NCBI RefSeq assembly: GCF_002893625.1
Contig: NZ_PKMZ01000002.1
Coordinates: 62,001 to 126,000, forward strand
Direction of reading: 5' to 3'
DNA length: 64,000 nucleotides
Origin: Mangrovicella endophytica
GTDB lineage: Bacteria; Pseudomonadota; Alphaproteobacteria; Rhizobiales; Rhizobiaceae
The notes beneath the pieces were generated by a model that saw only the letters and a program-made list of their open reading frames with translations, ran no database searches and had not been told where the DNA came from. Positions 25,052 to 33,674 of this stretch are shown here, piece after piece; position 1 is the first letter of the stretch, and each line of letters opens with the position of its first letter. A program made the position numbers and the translations under genes.

Positions 25052-26053
25052 TTGGCAAATCCGGTTCTGGTCCAGGTCACCCGTGGAAGCCGCGTCGAAA
25101 GTGCGCATCGCGGCTCCGTTGCCGTTGTCGATGCGAGCGGCGGCGTTCTCCGCGGCGACGGCGATGTCGAGACGCCGGTGTTTCCCCGCTCCGCAGTCAA
25201 GGTCTTCCAGGGCATTCCACTGATCGAGACCGGGGCTGCCGATGCCTTCGGCCTCAGCGTCGCCGAATTGTCGCTCGCCTGCGCCTCCCATTCGGGTGAA
25301 CCCGGGCACGTCGCGGCCGCCGCCGGCGTGCTGGCGCGCGCCGGGCTCGGCGAGGGGGCGCTGGAATGCGGCTGCCACTGGCCCTTCGAGCAGGCGGTCG
25401 CGCTTGCCATGGCCAAGCGTGGCGAGGAGCCGGGCCAGCTGCACAACAACTGCTCGGGCAAACATGCCGGATTCCTCTGCACCGCGGTGCATCAGAAGGA
25501 AGAGACGAGCGGCTATGTCCGCTTCGACCACCCGGTACAGCTTCGGGCTCAGGACGTCATGGAGGAACTGACCGGCTGCCGCCTCGGCGAGGACGTGCGC
25601 GGGATCGACGGCTGCTCGATCCCGACCTATGCCGCGCCCTTGCGCGCCTTCGCGCATGGTTTTGCCAAGCTCGCCGGCGGCAACGGTGCCGATGCTGGCC
25701 GGCTTGCCGCGGGACGGCGTCTGATCGAAGCCTGCATGGCCGAGCCTTGGCACATGGCGGGCACGCACCGTGCCTGCGTGCAGCTGATGGAGGCGGCGCC
25801 GGGCCGCGTCTTCGCCAAGACTGGGGCGGAGGGCGTCTTCTGCGGCGCCGTGCCGGAACTCGGTCTCGGCTTTGCCCTCAAGATGGATGACGGGGCGACG
25901 CGAGCCTCCGAGGCGGCGGTCGCCAGTGTGCTGTCGGCGATCTTCAAGGGGCGCGACGAAACCCTCGCCGAGACCTATGCGGACATGGCGTGCCGGCCCC
26001 TGCGCAACTGGCAGGACACGCAGGTGGGCGCGGTATTCGCGCCGGTAAACTGA
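25052..26053 (+). CDS. L-asparaginase, Rhizobium etli ReAV-like class (COG4448)
   Basis: The 333-residue protein hydrolyses L-asparagine to aspartate and ammonia by the class-3 fold, unrelated to the E. coli enzymes. The catalytic and metal residues described for R. etli ReAV are all found with a constant offset: the Ser47/Lys50 pair in FPRSAVK, Ser79, Cys134/Lys137/His138 in NCSGKHAGF, Cys188 in DGCSIPTY, and Cys242 with Lys256 further down. A TTG start at 25052 is used with GAGGG six bases upstream; no in-frame ATG lies nearby. It is divergent from the DUF3750 gene and followed by a hairpin shared with the convergent acyltransferase gene. Confidence 0.93.
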   Translation: MANPVLVQVTRGSRVESAHRGSVAVVDASGGVLRGDGDVETPVFPRSAVKVFQGIPLIETGAADAFGLSVAELSLACASHSGEPGHVAAAAGVLARAGLGEGALECGCHWPFEQAVALAMAKRGEEPGQLHNNCSGKHAGFLCTAVHQKEETSGYVRFDHPVQLRAQDVMEELTGCRLGEDVRGIDGCSIPTYAAPLRAFAHGFAKLAGGNGADAGRLAAGRRLIEACMAEPWHMAGTHRACVQLMEAAPGRVFAKTGAEGVFCGAVPELGLGFALKMDDGATRASEAAVASVLSAIFKGRDETLAETYADMACRPLRNWQDTQVGAVFAPVN

Positions 26054-26072
26054 GCCCCGCTGATCTGGTGCC

Positions 26073-26100
26073 GCCCCATCGGCGGCAACGCCGCCGGGGC
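26073..26100. terminator. Hairpin between convergent asparaginase and acyltransferase genes
   Basis: GCCCC-(ATC bulge)-GGCGGC at 26073-26086 pairs with GCCGCC-GGGGC at 26090-26100 around an AAC loop. It is very stable but lacks T-tracts. Position between convergent stops supports termination. Confidence 0.5.
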
Positions 26101-26185
26101 GCGGCTGCCGTGCTGGAGATCAATCCTGCCATGACGCCGTCGTGTCGACCGGCACGGCGCCTCATCGGATAGAGCGCCGCCTGCC

Positions 26186-26944
26186 TCAGCTGCCGACGAG
26201 GCTGGTGGTGTTGCGCTCGTATTTGCGGAAGATCCGGCCTTCATTGTCGTTGACCGAGGCGCGGCGCGACACGCCGAAGTCCTGAGACCGGGACGGGCCG
26301 AACAGCTCGAAACGCTCTTCCGGATCGGAGGAGAAGACGGGATAGCGCGTGTAGACCGCATCGCGGATGATGTCGGTGTAGTTCGACATCATCACGATCG
26401 GCTTTGTCAGCGATGGATAATGCCGCGGCTCCGACAGCGGCTCCAGCTGGAAGATGCGCCGGTAGAAGGGCGTGTGCTCGATCCGGACCGTCGCGAGGAT
26501 CTGCTCGGTATCGAAGTGGTCGGCCGCCATGGCTGCCAGCCGCAGCGTCGCGAAGGGCATCAGCGAGGTGGCGCGCCGCACCCGCTCGTCGACGACGAAA
26601 CGCGTCGGATCGACGAAGGACTCGCCCCGCTCGATCATCGGACCGAGGATTTCCGGGAAGACATCCATGCCCGGGCCGGTCGGCCAATAAGGCGAGCAGA
26701 TGTGCATTCGAATGGAGCCCGCGAGCTGGCCATCGTAGCAGATGCCGAAGATGAAGACGTTCTCGTCCTCGTCGTGCCGGTCGAAATAGCGGCGGAGCGG
26801 GTTCTCGGTGATTGCCTTCTCGTTCAGGTAGCAATCATATCTGAGGCGGTAGATCAGTTCCCGGTCTTGCTCGGTCCGAACGGGGAAGTAGCTCACCCCG
26901 TGCATCAAGGCCTCAAGCCGTTCGGCGAAGCTCACACTCTGCAT
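26186..26944 (-). CDS. FeeM-like N-acyl amino acid synthase / GNAT-fold acyltransferase
   Basis: The 252-residue protein has an acyl-homoserine-lactone-synthase-like acyltransferase fold of the FeeM (N-acyl amino acid synthase) group, which joins a fatty acyl group from acyl-ACP to an amino compound. Visible family features are the N-terminal RLRYDCYLNEKAI near residue 33, GQLAGSIRMHICSP near 73, and SFVDPTRFVVDERVRRA near 108, which parallels the conserved E-x-x-R region of LuxI-type enzymes. No luxR homologue lies next to it. Its product may be a signal or a membrane-active lipid. The C-terminal 45 residues are polar and not conserved. Family confident, product unknown. Confidence 0.8.
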   Translation of the reverse strand: MQSVSFAERLEALMHGVSYFPVRTEQDRELIYRLRYDCYLNEKAITENPLRRYFDRHDEDENVFIFGICYDGQLAGSIRMHICSPYWPTGPGMDVFPEILGPMIERGESFVDPTRFVVDERVRRATSLMPFATLRLAAMAADHFDTEQILATVRIEHTPFYRRIFQLEPLSEPRHYPSLTKPIVMMSNYTDIIRDAVYTRYPVFSSDPEERFELFGPSRSQDFGVSRRASVNDNEGRIFRKYERNTTSLVGS

Positions 26945-27108
26945 GGCCTACACACTCATCCACCAACGCAACACGGGGCAGAACTGCCCGTTGGAAGAGT
27001 GTCAAATTTTTAACAAATTTTAAAGAGCGGCTCTGGACATGATCAAGCTTTTGCGAGCGGTGGTTAATCCTCGCTCCAGTTTCAGTGATCGAGTGGACGT
27101 TTAAAGCC

Positions 27109-29064
27109 TCAGGTTGCCTGCTCGCGGCGCTGCACCGGGATATCGAGGCGACCGCGGCTGGCCACCGTGTGGAGCAGCTCGCTGACGTGCTTCTCGCTCA
27201 AGGGGTAGCCGAAGATGAAGCCCTGCATCTGGTCGACATCCGGCTCGGCCGCGAGGATGTCGAGCTGGGCGGGAGTCTCGACGCCCTCCACGAGGACGCA
27301 GAGATCGAGCTGTGCCACGAAGCGCAGGACGCCGCGCAGCAGCCCCATCCGCCGCGGATCGGTCTCGATGTCGCGCAGGAAGCTCTTGTCGATCTTGATC
27401 TTGTCGATCGGCAGGCGGGAGATGTAGCCGAGGTTGGAATAGCCGGTGCCGAAGTCGTCCAGTGACAGGCGGATGCCGAAGCGCTTCAACTCGGTCAGGC
27501 GGGCGAGGATCTTGTCCTCGAATTCCAGCGGCAGATTCTCGGTGATCTCGATCTCGAACCGGTTCGGCGAGAGGCCGTACTGCCTCACCGTGTCCTCGAC
27601 GACGTCGACGAGGTCATCGCGGTGCAACTGGCTGGGCGAGATGTTGACTGCGACGGCGACGTGACCGGGCCACTGCGCTGCCGCACGGCAGGCGAGCCGG
27701 ATCGTCGTATCCGTCACGCGGTCCATCAGCCCCGCATCCTCGGCGATCGGCAGGAACGTGGCGGGCGGCACGTTGCCGAGCACCGGATGCTGCCAGCGAA
27801 CCAAAGCCTCGCACGATGCGATGTCGAAGCTGCCGCTGCGCACGATCGGCTGGAAGGCGAGGGTCAGCGCGTCGGCCGCCAGCGCCGTGCGCAGGTCACT
27901 TTCCATGGAGAGGCGCGCCTGCTCCTTCTCGCTCATCTCGACGCTGTAGAAGGCGCTGCGGCCGCGCCCGTCATTCTTGACGTGGTAGAGCGCCGTATCC
28001 GCCCGCTGCGTCAGTAGGTCGGCCGTCAGCGCATCCTGCGGGTAGAGGGCGGTACCGATGCTGCAGCCGATCTGCGCCTTGGTGGCGCCGAGATCGAACG
28101 GTTCGGCGGCGCTGGCGATCAGTCGATCCGTGAAGGCCGCGATTTCGCCCGGACGGCCGTCGAGGCGCTGCAGGATGACGAACTCGTCGCCCGCATAGCG
28201 CGAGATCATGTCATTCTCGCCGATCAGGCCGTGGAAGCGCCGCGCCGCCTGGACGAGGAGGCGGTCGCCCATCGCATGACCGAGCGTGTCGTTGATGCGC
28301 TTGAAACGGTCCAGATCGACGAAATGAAGCGCGAAGGGCAGGCGGTCGCGGGCGACCGCATCGGCGAGCAGACGCTGCATGGCCGCCCGGTTCGGCAGGC
28401 CCGTCAGCGGATCGCGATAGGCGAGGCTGGCATTGACCCGGGCCGTGCGCACCGCCTCGACGAAGGTGCCGCAGATCCGCGCCGAGGTGCGCAGAACCGA
28501 CACCAGAAACAGCGTGAAGAAGACACCGCAGATAAAATACCAGATGTCGTTCTTGAGCAGGAAGGCGATGTTGACGGGCACGGCCGCCGCGACGATCTGC
28601 AGCCGGACGATGGTGGGGCTGGAGAAGTTGCGCCCCTGTATGCCGATCAGGAAGCCGACGCCGCAGGCAATCGACATCAATTCGCTCAGGGCATCGTTGC
28701 CGTAGTAGAAGACGGCCGTCGACCAGCAGCCGACACTGGCGACCTGCAGGGCGCCAAGGATGATGTAGAGGCGCTCCCAAGCATCGAGATTGATATCGTC
28801 GCTCTTGGAAACGGCCTTCGCGAAGAGGGCCATGCTGATCAGCCGCGCGATGGCGAGGAGCGCGATGACACCACAGACAGCGGCGATCTCGACCGAGCCG
28901 ATGCGGTATGCCGTCAGGCCGCTGCCGACGATAGCGACGACGATGCCGAGGATGAAGGAAGGGACGTCGCCGTAGAGCGAGCGTACGACATGAAGCCGCT
29001 CGCCGCCCGTGATTGGCCGCTGGCCTGGTGTAGGGTCGGGCACCGGACGATCCCTGAGGAACAT
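27109..29064 (-). CDS. Membrane GGDEF-EAL protein (c-di-GMP turnover)
   Basis: The 651-residue inner-membrane protein has five or six hydrophobic helices in residues 30-200, then a GGDEF domain (about 215-375) and an EAL domain (about 390-640). The cyclase signature reads AGDEF instead of GGDEF, and the RxxD inhibitory site is absent (GEND at that position), so cyclase activity is uncertain. The phosphodiesterase residues look complete: CEALVRW, NISPSQL, ITEN, LDDFGTGYSNLGY, KIDKSF and VEGVE. It therefore probably degrades c-di-GMP. A perfect 14-bp palindrome lies 53 bases upstream of the start. Confidence 0.93.
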   Translation of the reverse strand: MFLRDRPVPDPTPGQRPITGGERLHVVRSLYGDVPSFILGIVVAIVGSGLTAYRIGSVEIAAVCGVIALLAIARLISMALFAKAVSKSDDINLDAWERLYIILGALQVASVGCWSTAVFYYGNDALSELMSIACGVGFLIGIQGRNFSSPTIVRLQIVAAAVPVNIAFLLKNDIWYFICGVFFTLFLVSVLRTSARICGTFVEAVRTARVNASLAYRDPLTGLPNRAAMQRLLADAVARDRLPFALHFVDLDRFKRINDTLGHAMGDRLLVQAARRFHGLIGENDMISRYAGDEFVILQRLDGRPGEIAAFTDRLIASAAEPFDLGATKAQIGCSIGTALYPQDALTADLLTQRADTALYHVKNDGRGRSAFYSVEMSEKEQARLSMESDLRTALAADALTLAFQPIVRSGSFDIASCEALVRWQHPVLGNVPPATFLPIAEDAGLMDRVTDTTIRLACRAAAQWPGHVAVAVNISPSQLHRDDLVDVVEDTVRQYGLSPNRFEIEITENLPLEFEDKILARLTELKRFGIRLSLDDFGTGYSNLGYISRLPIDKIKIDKSFLRDIETDPRRMGLLRGVLRFVAQLDLCVLVEGVETPAQLDILAAEPDVDQMQGFIFGYPLSEKHVSELLHTVASRGRLDIPVQRREQAT

Positions 29065-29116
29065 TCAGCCCGTATAGCGCGCAATTCCGAACACCCTGTT
29101 AAGGGTTGAGGAGATT

Positions 29117-29130
29117 CCTGAAATTTCAGG
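29117..29130. promoter_or_regulatory. Perfect 14-bp palindrome upstream of the GGDEF-EAL gene
   Basis: CCTGAAATTTCAGG is a perfect inverted repeat without a spacer. It lies in the 84-base gap between corA and the leftward GGDEF-EAL gene, 53 bases before that start codon. It could be an operator or the core of a small terminator hairpin; no T-tract follows. Confidence 0.5.
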
Positions 29131-29148
29131 GGCTGCTAAGAGCTGCGG

Positions 29149-30189
29149 TCACAGCCAGTTCTTGTAGCGAAAGAACAGCATCGGCAGGACAGCGGAGACG
29201 ACCATCAGTCCCAGCGCATAGGGGTAGCCGAGGGTCCAGCCGAGTTCGGGCATGTGCTCGAAGTTCATGCCGTAGACGGACGCAACCAGCGTCGGCGGCA
29301 TGAAAGCGACGGATGCAACCGAGAAGATCTTGATGATGGCATTCTGCTCGATCGAGATCATGCCGACGGTGGTGTCGAGCAGGAAAGTCGTCTTGTTCGA
29401 CAGGAAGTTCACGAAGTCGTTCAGCGACTGAACGTCGCGCGCCATCACCTTCACGCGGGGCCTGGCTTCCTTGCCCGGCTTGCGGCCATCGAGAACGAAC
29501 TGGAGGAAGGGCAGCAGCCGGTCGAAGGTCGCGAGCGCCTCGCGCACGCGGGAGGCGAGATCGCCGGCAGCGCCAAGCCTGCGCAGCAGCTCCTTGAAGG
29601 CGGGCGTTCCCGTCGGCTTGCGGGCGGCCGAGGCGGCGAAGATGTCGTCGCCGATCCCGTCGAGATTGTTCGACAAGGTTTCCAGCATATCGGCGACCCG
29701 GTCGACGATCGTCTCCAGAAGGCCGATCAGGATCATGTCGGCCGTATGCGTCTTGTCCGCACCGTTGGGCGCACGCAGCGATGCGGGGTCGTCGAGATGC
29801 GTCGGACGCCCGCCATTCGACAGTTCGCGGCACTGCTTGGCGGCAAAGATCACGAACGACTTCGGCCGCGTGTAGCGCAGCGTCACGAGGCGCTTGCCGG
29901 CGAGGATGAAGGTTACCGGCGCAAAGCCGGGCGTGCCGTCGTCGAGGCCGAAGATCACCGACGCGGTCATGAAGTCGGCACCGTCCTCGGAATAAAGGCG
30001 GCTCGACACCTCGATCTCGCGCATCTCTTCGCGCGTCGGCACGGCGATGCCGCAGGCGCGCTCGACCATCTGCTCCTCTTCAAGCGTCGGGGAGATGAGG
30101 TCCAGCCAGACGGCGTCGTCCGAAATGATACCGGACTCCTGCTTCTGCAGATGACCGGTCGCCGGGCTGAGGCTGTAGATATCCAGCAT
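29149..30189 (-). CDS. corA: CorA-family magnesium/cobalt transporter
   Basis: The 346-residue inner-membrane divalent-cation channel has a large cytoplasmic N-domain (about 1-280) followed by two C-terminal helices. The first ends in the selectivity motif YGMNF (VASVYGMNFEHMPEL), with the conserved MPEL/YPY loop and the terminal basic RYKNWL. GAAGG lies upstream of the ATG at 30189. It is divergent from pqqA and shares a 236-base intergenic region with it, where a pseudo-palindromic EcfG-like promoter element lies. Mg2+ uptake is the default role; Co2+ or Zn2+ transport is possible in this family. Confidence 0.94.
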   Translation of the reverse strand: MLDIYSLSPATGHLQKQESGIISDDAVWLDLISPTLEEEQMVERACGIAVPTREEMREIEVSSRLYSEDGADFMTASVIFGLDDGTPGFAPVTFILAGKRLVTLRYTRPKSFVIFAAKQCRELSNGGRPTHLDDPASLRAPNGADKTHTADMILIGLLETIVDRVADMLETLSNNLDGIGDDIFAASAARKPTGTPAFKELLRRLGAAGDLASRVREALATFDRLLPFLQFVLDGRKPGKEARPRVKVMARDVQSLNDFVNFLSNKTTFLLDTTVGMISIEQNAIIKIFSVASVAFMPPTLVASVYGMNFEHMPELGWTLGYPYALGLMVVSAVLPMLFFRYKNWL

Positions 30190-30370
30190 GCGCTAAGACC
30201 TTCAGGAGAATGCCGGAGCCCGCGGCGCGGCTCCCGCTACTCCATGTCGCAGCGCGCCGCAATATGGCGCGCGGACATGCAGTGCGATCGATCCGACGCC
30301 GCCGGCTCGAAGTGTTTGCTTTCGGTTGCAGAGTGATTATCTTGGGGTGGGCACCATGAACGTCACCTTC

Positions 30371-30398
30371 GGAACTTGCACGAGAAGTGCGACGTTCC
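30371..30398 (+). promoter_or_regulatory. EcfG-type promoter candidate for pqqA (GGAAC-N17-CGTT), readable on both strands
   Basis: GGAAC at 30371-30375 is followed by exactly 17 bases and CGTT at 30393-30396, a full match to the EcfG (PhyR-NepR-controlled) promoter consensus GGAAC-N16/17-cGTT. Its end lies 29 bases before the pqqA start codon, which leaves a leader just long enough for the GGGAGA ribosome binding site at 30414. Because GTTCC closes the element (30394-30398), the minus strand also reads GGAAC-N17-AGTT toward corA. Confidence 0.6.
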
Positions 30399-30425
30399 GA
30401 CGATGGTCCTAATGGGAGAACGCAC

Positions 30426-30503
30426 ATGGCTTGGACGAAACCCGTTATTTCGGAAGTTTGCGTCGCGATGGAAATCAACGGCTACATGCCGATTGAATTC
30501 TGA
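30426..30503 (+). CDS. pqqA: Coenzyme PQQ precursor peptide PqqA
   Basis: The 25-residue ribosomal precursor reads MAWTKPVISEVCVAMEINGY and then MPIEF. PqqE cross-links the Glu and Tyr of the conserved ExxxY motif, here Glu16 and Tyr20 (EINGY), and these two residues become the PQQ skeleton. GGGAGA precedes the ATG by six bases. The gene is immediately followed by pqqB, with the TTG start of pqqB touching the TGA stop. It is below the size cut-off of most gene callers. It has an unusually short four-residue-plus-Phe tail and one cysteine (Cys12). Confidence 0.95.
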   Translation: MAWTKPVISEVCVAMEINGYMPIEF

Positions 30504-31460
30504 TTGACGTCGCATTCCTTCGGCCGCGGGCGGACGGATGTCCGCCTGCGGCTTCTCGTCCTCGGATCAGCCGCGGGCGGCGGCGTTCCGCAGTGGAACT
30601 GCCTGTGTGAGGTCTGCAGGCTGGCTTGGGCCGGCGATCCGCGCGTACAGCCTCGCACCCAGTCCTCCATCGCCGTCTCGGCCGATGGCGAACAATGGGT
30701 CCTGCTGAATGCCTCGCCGGATCTGCGCGCGCAACTCGATGCAGCCGCACCCCTGTCGCCGCTGACAAATGCCGCGCCCACCGACAAGCGTCGCTCTCCG
30801 ATCGCGGCTGTGCTGCTGACGAATGGCGATGTCGATCACATTGCGGGCCTTCTGACGCTGCGCGAGCGGCAGGAGCTGACCGTGTATGCCACCGAGAGCG
30901 TGCTCGGCGTGCTCGCCGACAATTCGGTCTTTGCCGTGCTCGATCCGCGCCATGTCAGGCGCCAGCCCATCCGGCTGGAAGAGGCGGTGCAGCCGGTTGC
31001 CGGGCTCGAGCTTTCGATCTTCGCAGTGCCCGGCAAGGTGCCGCTCTATCTGGAAGGCGACAATGTGGAGATCGGCGGAGAAAGTGAGATGACCGTCGGG
31101 GTTCGGGTCAGCGCCAATGGCGCGAATGCCTATTACATACCCGGCTGCGCAAGCGTGACCGGCGACCTCAAGGAACGCGTGCGGGATGGCGACGTCATCC
31201 TCTTCGACGGCACCGTCTACCATGACGACGAGATGCAGCGTGCGGGCGTTGGCGAGAAGACCGGATCGCGGATGGGACATCTGTCGATGGCGGGCGAATC
31301 CGGCAGTCTTCAGGGCTGGGATGGTTACGCGCCGGTGCGCAAGATATTCATCCACATCAACAATACCAACCCGGTACTGGTCGAGGGATCGCCCGAGCGC
31401 GCGACCATCGAGGCGGCGGGCTGGGAACTCGCCTATGACGGCATGGAGATAGAGCTGTGA
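30504..31460 (+). CDS. pqqB: Pyrroloquinoline quinone biosynthesis protein PqqB
   Basis: The 318-residue metallo-beta-lactamase-fold protein is needed in PQQ biosynthesis and has been proposed to hydroxylate the tyrosine-derived precursor. Recognisable stretches are LRLLVLGSAAGGGVPQWNC near residue 15 with the structural Cys cluster NCLCEVCRLA, ASPDLRAQL, GDVDHIAGLLTLRE, and GSRMGHLSMAGESGS. The frame opens with a TTG directly after the pqqA stop; no ATG or GTG precedes the conserved LRLLVLG block, so TTG at 30504 is the best start. The stop overlaps the pqqC start (GTGA). Confidence 0.95.
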   Translation: MTSHSFGRGRTDVRLRLLVLGSAAGGGVPQWNCLCEVCRLAWAGDPRVQPRTQSSIAVSADGEQWVLLNASPDLRAQLDAAAPLSPLTNAAPTDKRRSPIAAVLLTNGDVDHIAGLLTLRERQELTVYATESVLGVLADNSVFAVLDPRHVRRQPIRLEEAVQPVAGLELSIFAVPGKVPLYLEGDNVEIGGESEMTVGVRVSANGANAYYIPGCASVTGDLKERVRDGDVILFDGTVYHDDEMQRAGVGEKTGSRMGHLSMAGESGSLQGWDGYAPVRKIFIHINNTNPVLVEGSPERATIEAAGWELAYDGMEIEL

Positions 31461-32197
31461 ACGCGATTCTGCCGAGCAGCGATTTCGAGGCCGCGATCCG
31501 TCAGATCGGCGCGGAGCGCTACCACCATCTGCATCCGTTTCACCGGCTGCTGCACTCCGGTCAGCTCAATCGCGAGCAGGTCCAGGCCTGGGCGCTGAAC
31601 CGCTATTATTACCAGTCACAAATCCCCGTGAAGGACTCGCTGATCCTGGCGCGCCTGCCGGACAGCGAGATGCGCCGCGAATGGCGCCGCCGCATCATCG
31701 ATCATGACGGCGATGCCGATACGCCGGGCGGCATCCAGAAGTGGATCGCGCTCGCGACGGGCGTGGGGCTCGACCGCGACTACGTCATCGCCGGCACGGG
31801 CATCCTGCCGGCGACGCGCTTCGCCGTCGATGCCTATGTCCATTTCGTGCATGAACGCACGCTTCTGGAGGCGATCGCCTCGTCCCTGACCGAACTGTTC
31901 TCGCCGAACATCATCGGCGAGCGCGTGCGCGGCATGCTGGAGCACTACGACTTCATCTCGAAGGAGACGCTGGCCTATTTCGACAAGCGTCCCGTTCAGG
32001 CCAAGCAGGATTCGGACTTCGCGCTCGACTACTGCATCCGCAATGCCCGCCGGGCTGAGGAGCAGCAGGCGGTGCTGAACGCGCTGACCTTCAAATGCGA
32101 CGTGCTGTGGGCGCAGCTCGACGCCCTCCACAATGCCTATGTGGATCCGGGCCACGTGCCGCCGGGCGCCTGGCGGCCGGGAGAGGGTTCCCGATGA
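31457..32197 (+). CDS. pqqC: Pyrroloquinoline-quinone synthase PqqC
   Basis: The 246-residue cofactorless oxidase carries out the last ring closure and eight-electron oxidation that yields PQQ. The all-helical TenA/HO-like fold shows the family motif [20 protein letters not shown] followed by [13 protein letters not shown]. The [10 protein letters not shown] and LTELFSPNI segments line the active site. It starts at GTG 31457, overlapping the pqqB stop, and ends overlapping the pqqD start (ATGA), so the three genes are coupled. The length is standard. Confidence 0.97.
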   Translation: MNAILPSSDFEAAIRQIGAERYHHLHPFHRLLHSGQLNREQVQAWALNRYYYQSQIPVKDSLILARLPDSEMRREWRRRIIDHDGDADTPGGIQKWIALATGVGLDRDYVIAGTGILPATRFAVDAYVHFVHERTLLEAIASSLTELFSPNIIGERVRGMLEHYDFISKETLAYFDKRPVQAKQDSDFALDYCIRNARRAEEQQAVLNALTFKCDVLWAQLDALHNAYVDPGHVPPGAWRPGEGSR

Positions 32198-32472
32198 GCG
32201 GGCTCGACGACGGGACAGTGCCGCGCTTTCCGCGCGGGGTGAAGTTTCGCGAGGACAAGGTCCGCGGCCAGCATATGCTGCTCGGACCCGAGCGGATCTT
32301 CAATGCCGACCCCGTCGCGACGCAAATCCTGTCGCTCTGCGACGGCAAGCGGACGATCGTCGAGATCGTCGATGCGCTGACGGAGGTCTTCGCCGCCGAC
32401 GCCGCTACCATTCGGCCGGACGTCGAGAGTTTCCTCATCGACCTGCGGCAGAAGCAACTGGTGACGCTGTGA
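32194..32472 (+). CDS. pqqD: PQQ biosynthesis peptide chaperone PqqD
   Basis: The 92-residue RiPP recognition element binds PqqA and presents it to the radical SAM enzyme PqqE. Visible features are [24 protein letters not shown] and the [19 protein letters not shown] segment typical of PqqD. The ATG at 32194 overlaps the pqqC stop by four bases, and its own stop overlaps the GTG of pqqE. The size is normal; it is not fused to pqqC or pqqE as in some methylotrophs. Confidence 0.95.
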   Translation: MSGLDDGTVPRFPRGVKFREDKVRGQHMLLGPERIFNADPVATQILSLCDGKRTIVEIVDALTEVFAADAATIRPDVESFLIDLRQKQLVTL

Positions 32473-33671
32473 ACGAGATGGTGCTCCCCCATGTGGCGGA
32501 AGCGGCGGCGCAGCCTGCCTCGCCACAGCCGCCGATTGGCCTTCTGGCCGAGCTGACGCATCGCTGTCCGCTGCGCTGCGCCTATTGCTCCAATCCGCTG
32601 GAGATGGAGACCCGCTCAGCCGAGCTCGACACTGAGACGTGGAAGCGCGTCTTCAGCGAGGCGGCCGATCTCGGCGTCATCCACCTGCATCTGTCCGGCG
32701 GCGAGCCGACCGCGCGGCGCGACATCGTCGAGCTGACGCGCCATGCGTCGCAGGTCGGCCTCTACACCAATCTGATCACCTCCGGCCTTGGCGTCACCGA
32801 CGCGATGCTGGACGCGCTGCACGATGCCGGCCTCGACCATATCCAGCTGTCGATGCAAGGCGCCGATGGCGCCGTGACCGACGCGGTGGTGGGCACGCGC
32901 GGTGCATTTGAGCGCAAGGAGGCCTTTGCGCGCGCCGTCGTTGCACGCGGCTTCCCGCTGACGCTGAACGCCGTGATCCACCGGCTCAACATCGGCCAGG
33001 TGCCGCTGATGATCGAGAAGGCGGTCGCCTTCGGTGCCGGCCGCATCGAGATCGCCCATACGCAATACTATGGCTGGGCGCTGAAGAACCGGGCGCAGCT
33101 GATGCCGGCGCGAGCCGATGTCGACCGGACAATCGAGGAGGTGAAAGAGGCGCGCGAGCGTCTCGCCGGCATCCTCACCATCGATGCCGTCTTCCCCGAC
33201 TACTACGCCAAATATCCCAAGCTCTGTAACGGCGGCTGGGGCGCCCGTACGCTGAGCGTGACGCCGAGCGGCCTGGCGCTGCCCTGCCACGCCGCGCAGA
33301 CCATCAAGCATCTCGATTTCTGGTCGGTGCGGGACCACTCGATCGGAGAGATCTGGACGTCCTCGCCCGCCTTCGATGCCTATCGCGGCACCAGCTGGAT
33401 GAAGGAGCCCTGCATCAGCTGCGAACGGCGGACGGTGGATCTCGGCGGTTGCCGCTGCCAGGCGCTGGCGCTGACCGGCGATCCGCGCAATGCCGATCCC
33501 GCCTGCATCAAGTCGACCTTCCACAGCGAACTCGGCGATATCGCCGTTGCCGAATCGTCGGCGGCGGTGAACCTTGCCGCCGTCGCCTATCGCGGCTTCA
33601 GCCGTCCCGGGGCGGAGCAGGCCGGAGTCGTCGTGGCGCCGCGGTCGCCATATACGGAGCGACCGGCTTGA
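32469..33671 (+). CDS. pqqE: PqqA peptide cyclase PqqE (radical SAM)
   Basis: The 400-residue radical SAM enzyme forms the carbon-carbon bond between the Glu and Tyr side chains of PqqA. The cluster motif CxxxCxxC reads CPLRCAYC near residue 36. The SPASM-type C-terminal region supplies auxiliary-cluster cysteines ([26 protein letters not shown]). GTG at 32469 is chosen because it overlaps the pqqD stop; ATG three codons later is an alternative. It ends the operon. No pqqF-type protease gene follows; the next gene is a convergent histidine kinase, four bases away. Confidence 0.96.
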   Translation: MNEMVLPHVAEAAAQPASPQPPIGLLAELTHRCPLRCAYCSNPLEMETRSAELDTETWKRVFSEAADLGVIHLHLSGGEPTARRDIVELTRHASQVGLYTNLITSGLGVTDAMLDALHDAGLDHIQLSMQGADGAVTDAVVGTRGAFERKEAFARAVVARGFPLTLNAVIHRLNIGQVPLMIEKAVAFGAGRIEIAHTQYYGWALKNRAQLMPARADVDRTIEEVKEARERLAGILTIDAVFPDYYAKYPKLCNGGWGARTLSVTPSGLALPCHAAQTIKHLDFWSVRDHSIGEIWTSSPAFDAYRGTSWMKEPCISCERRTVDLGGCRCQALALTGDPRNADPACIKSTFHSELGDIAVAESSAAVNLAAVAYRGFSRPGAEQAGVVVAPRSPYTERPA

Positions 33672-33674
33672 GCG

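Noticed and set aside
28231-29109. 292-codon plus-strand frame
   Set aside because: It is antisense to the GGDEF-EAL gene and has a composition typical of shadow frames.
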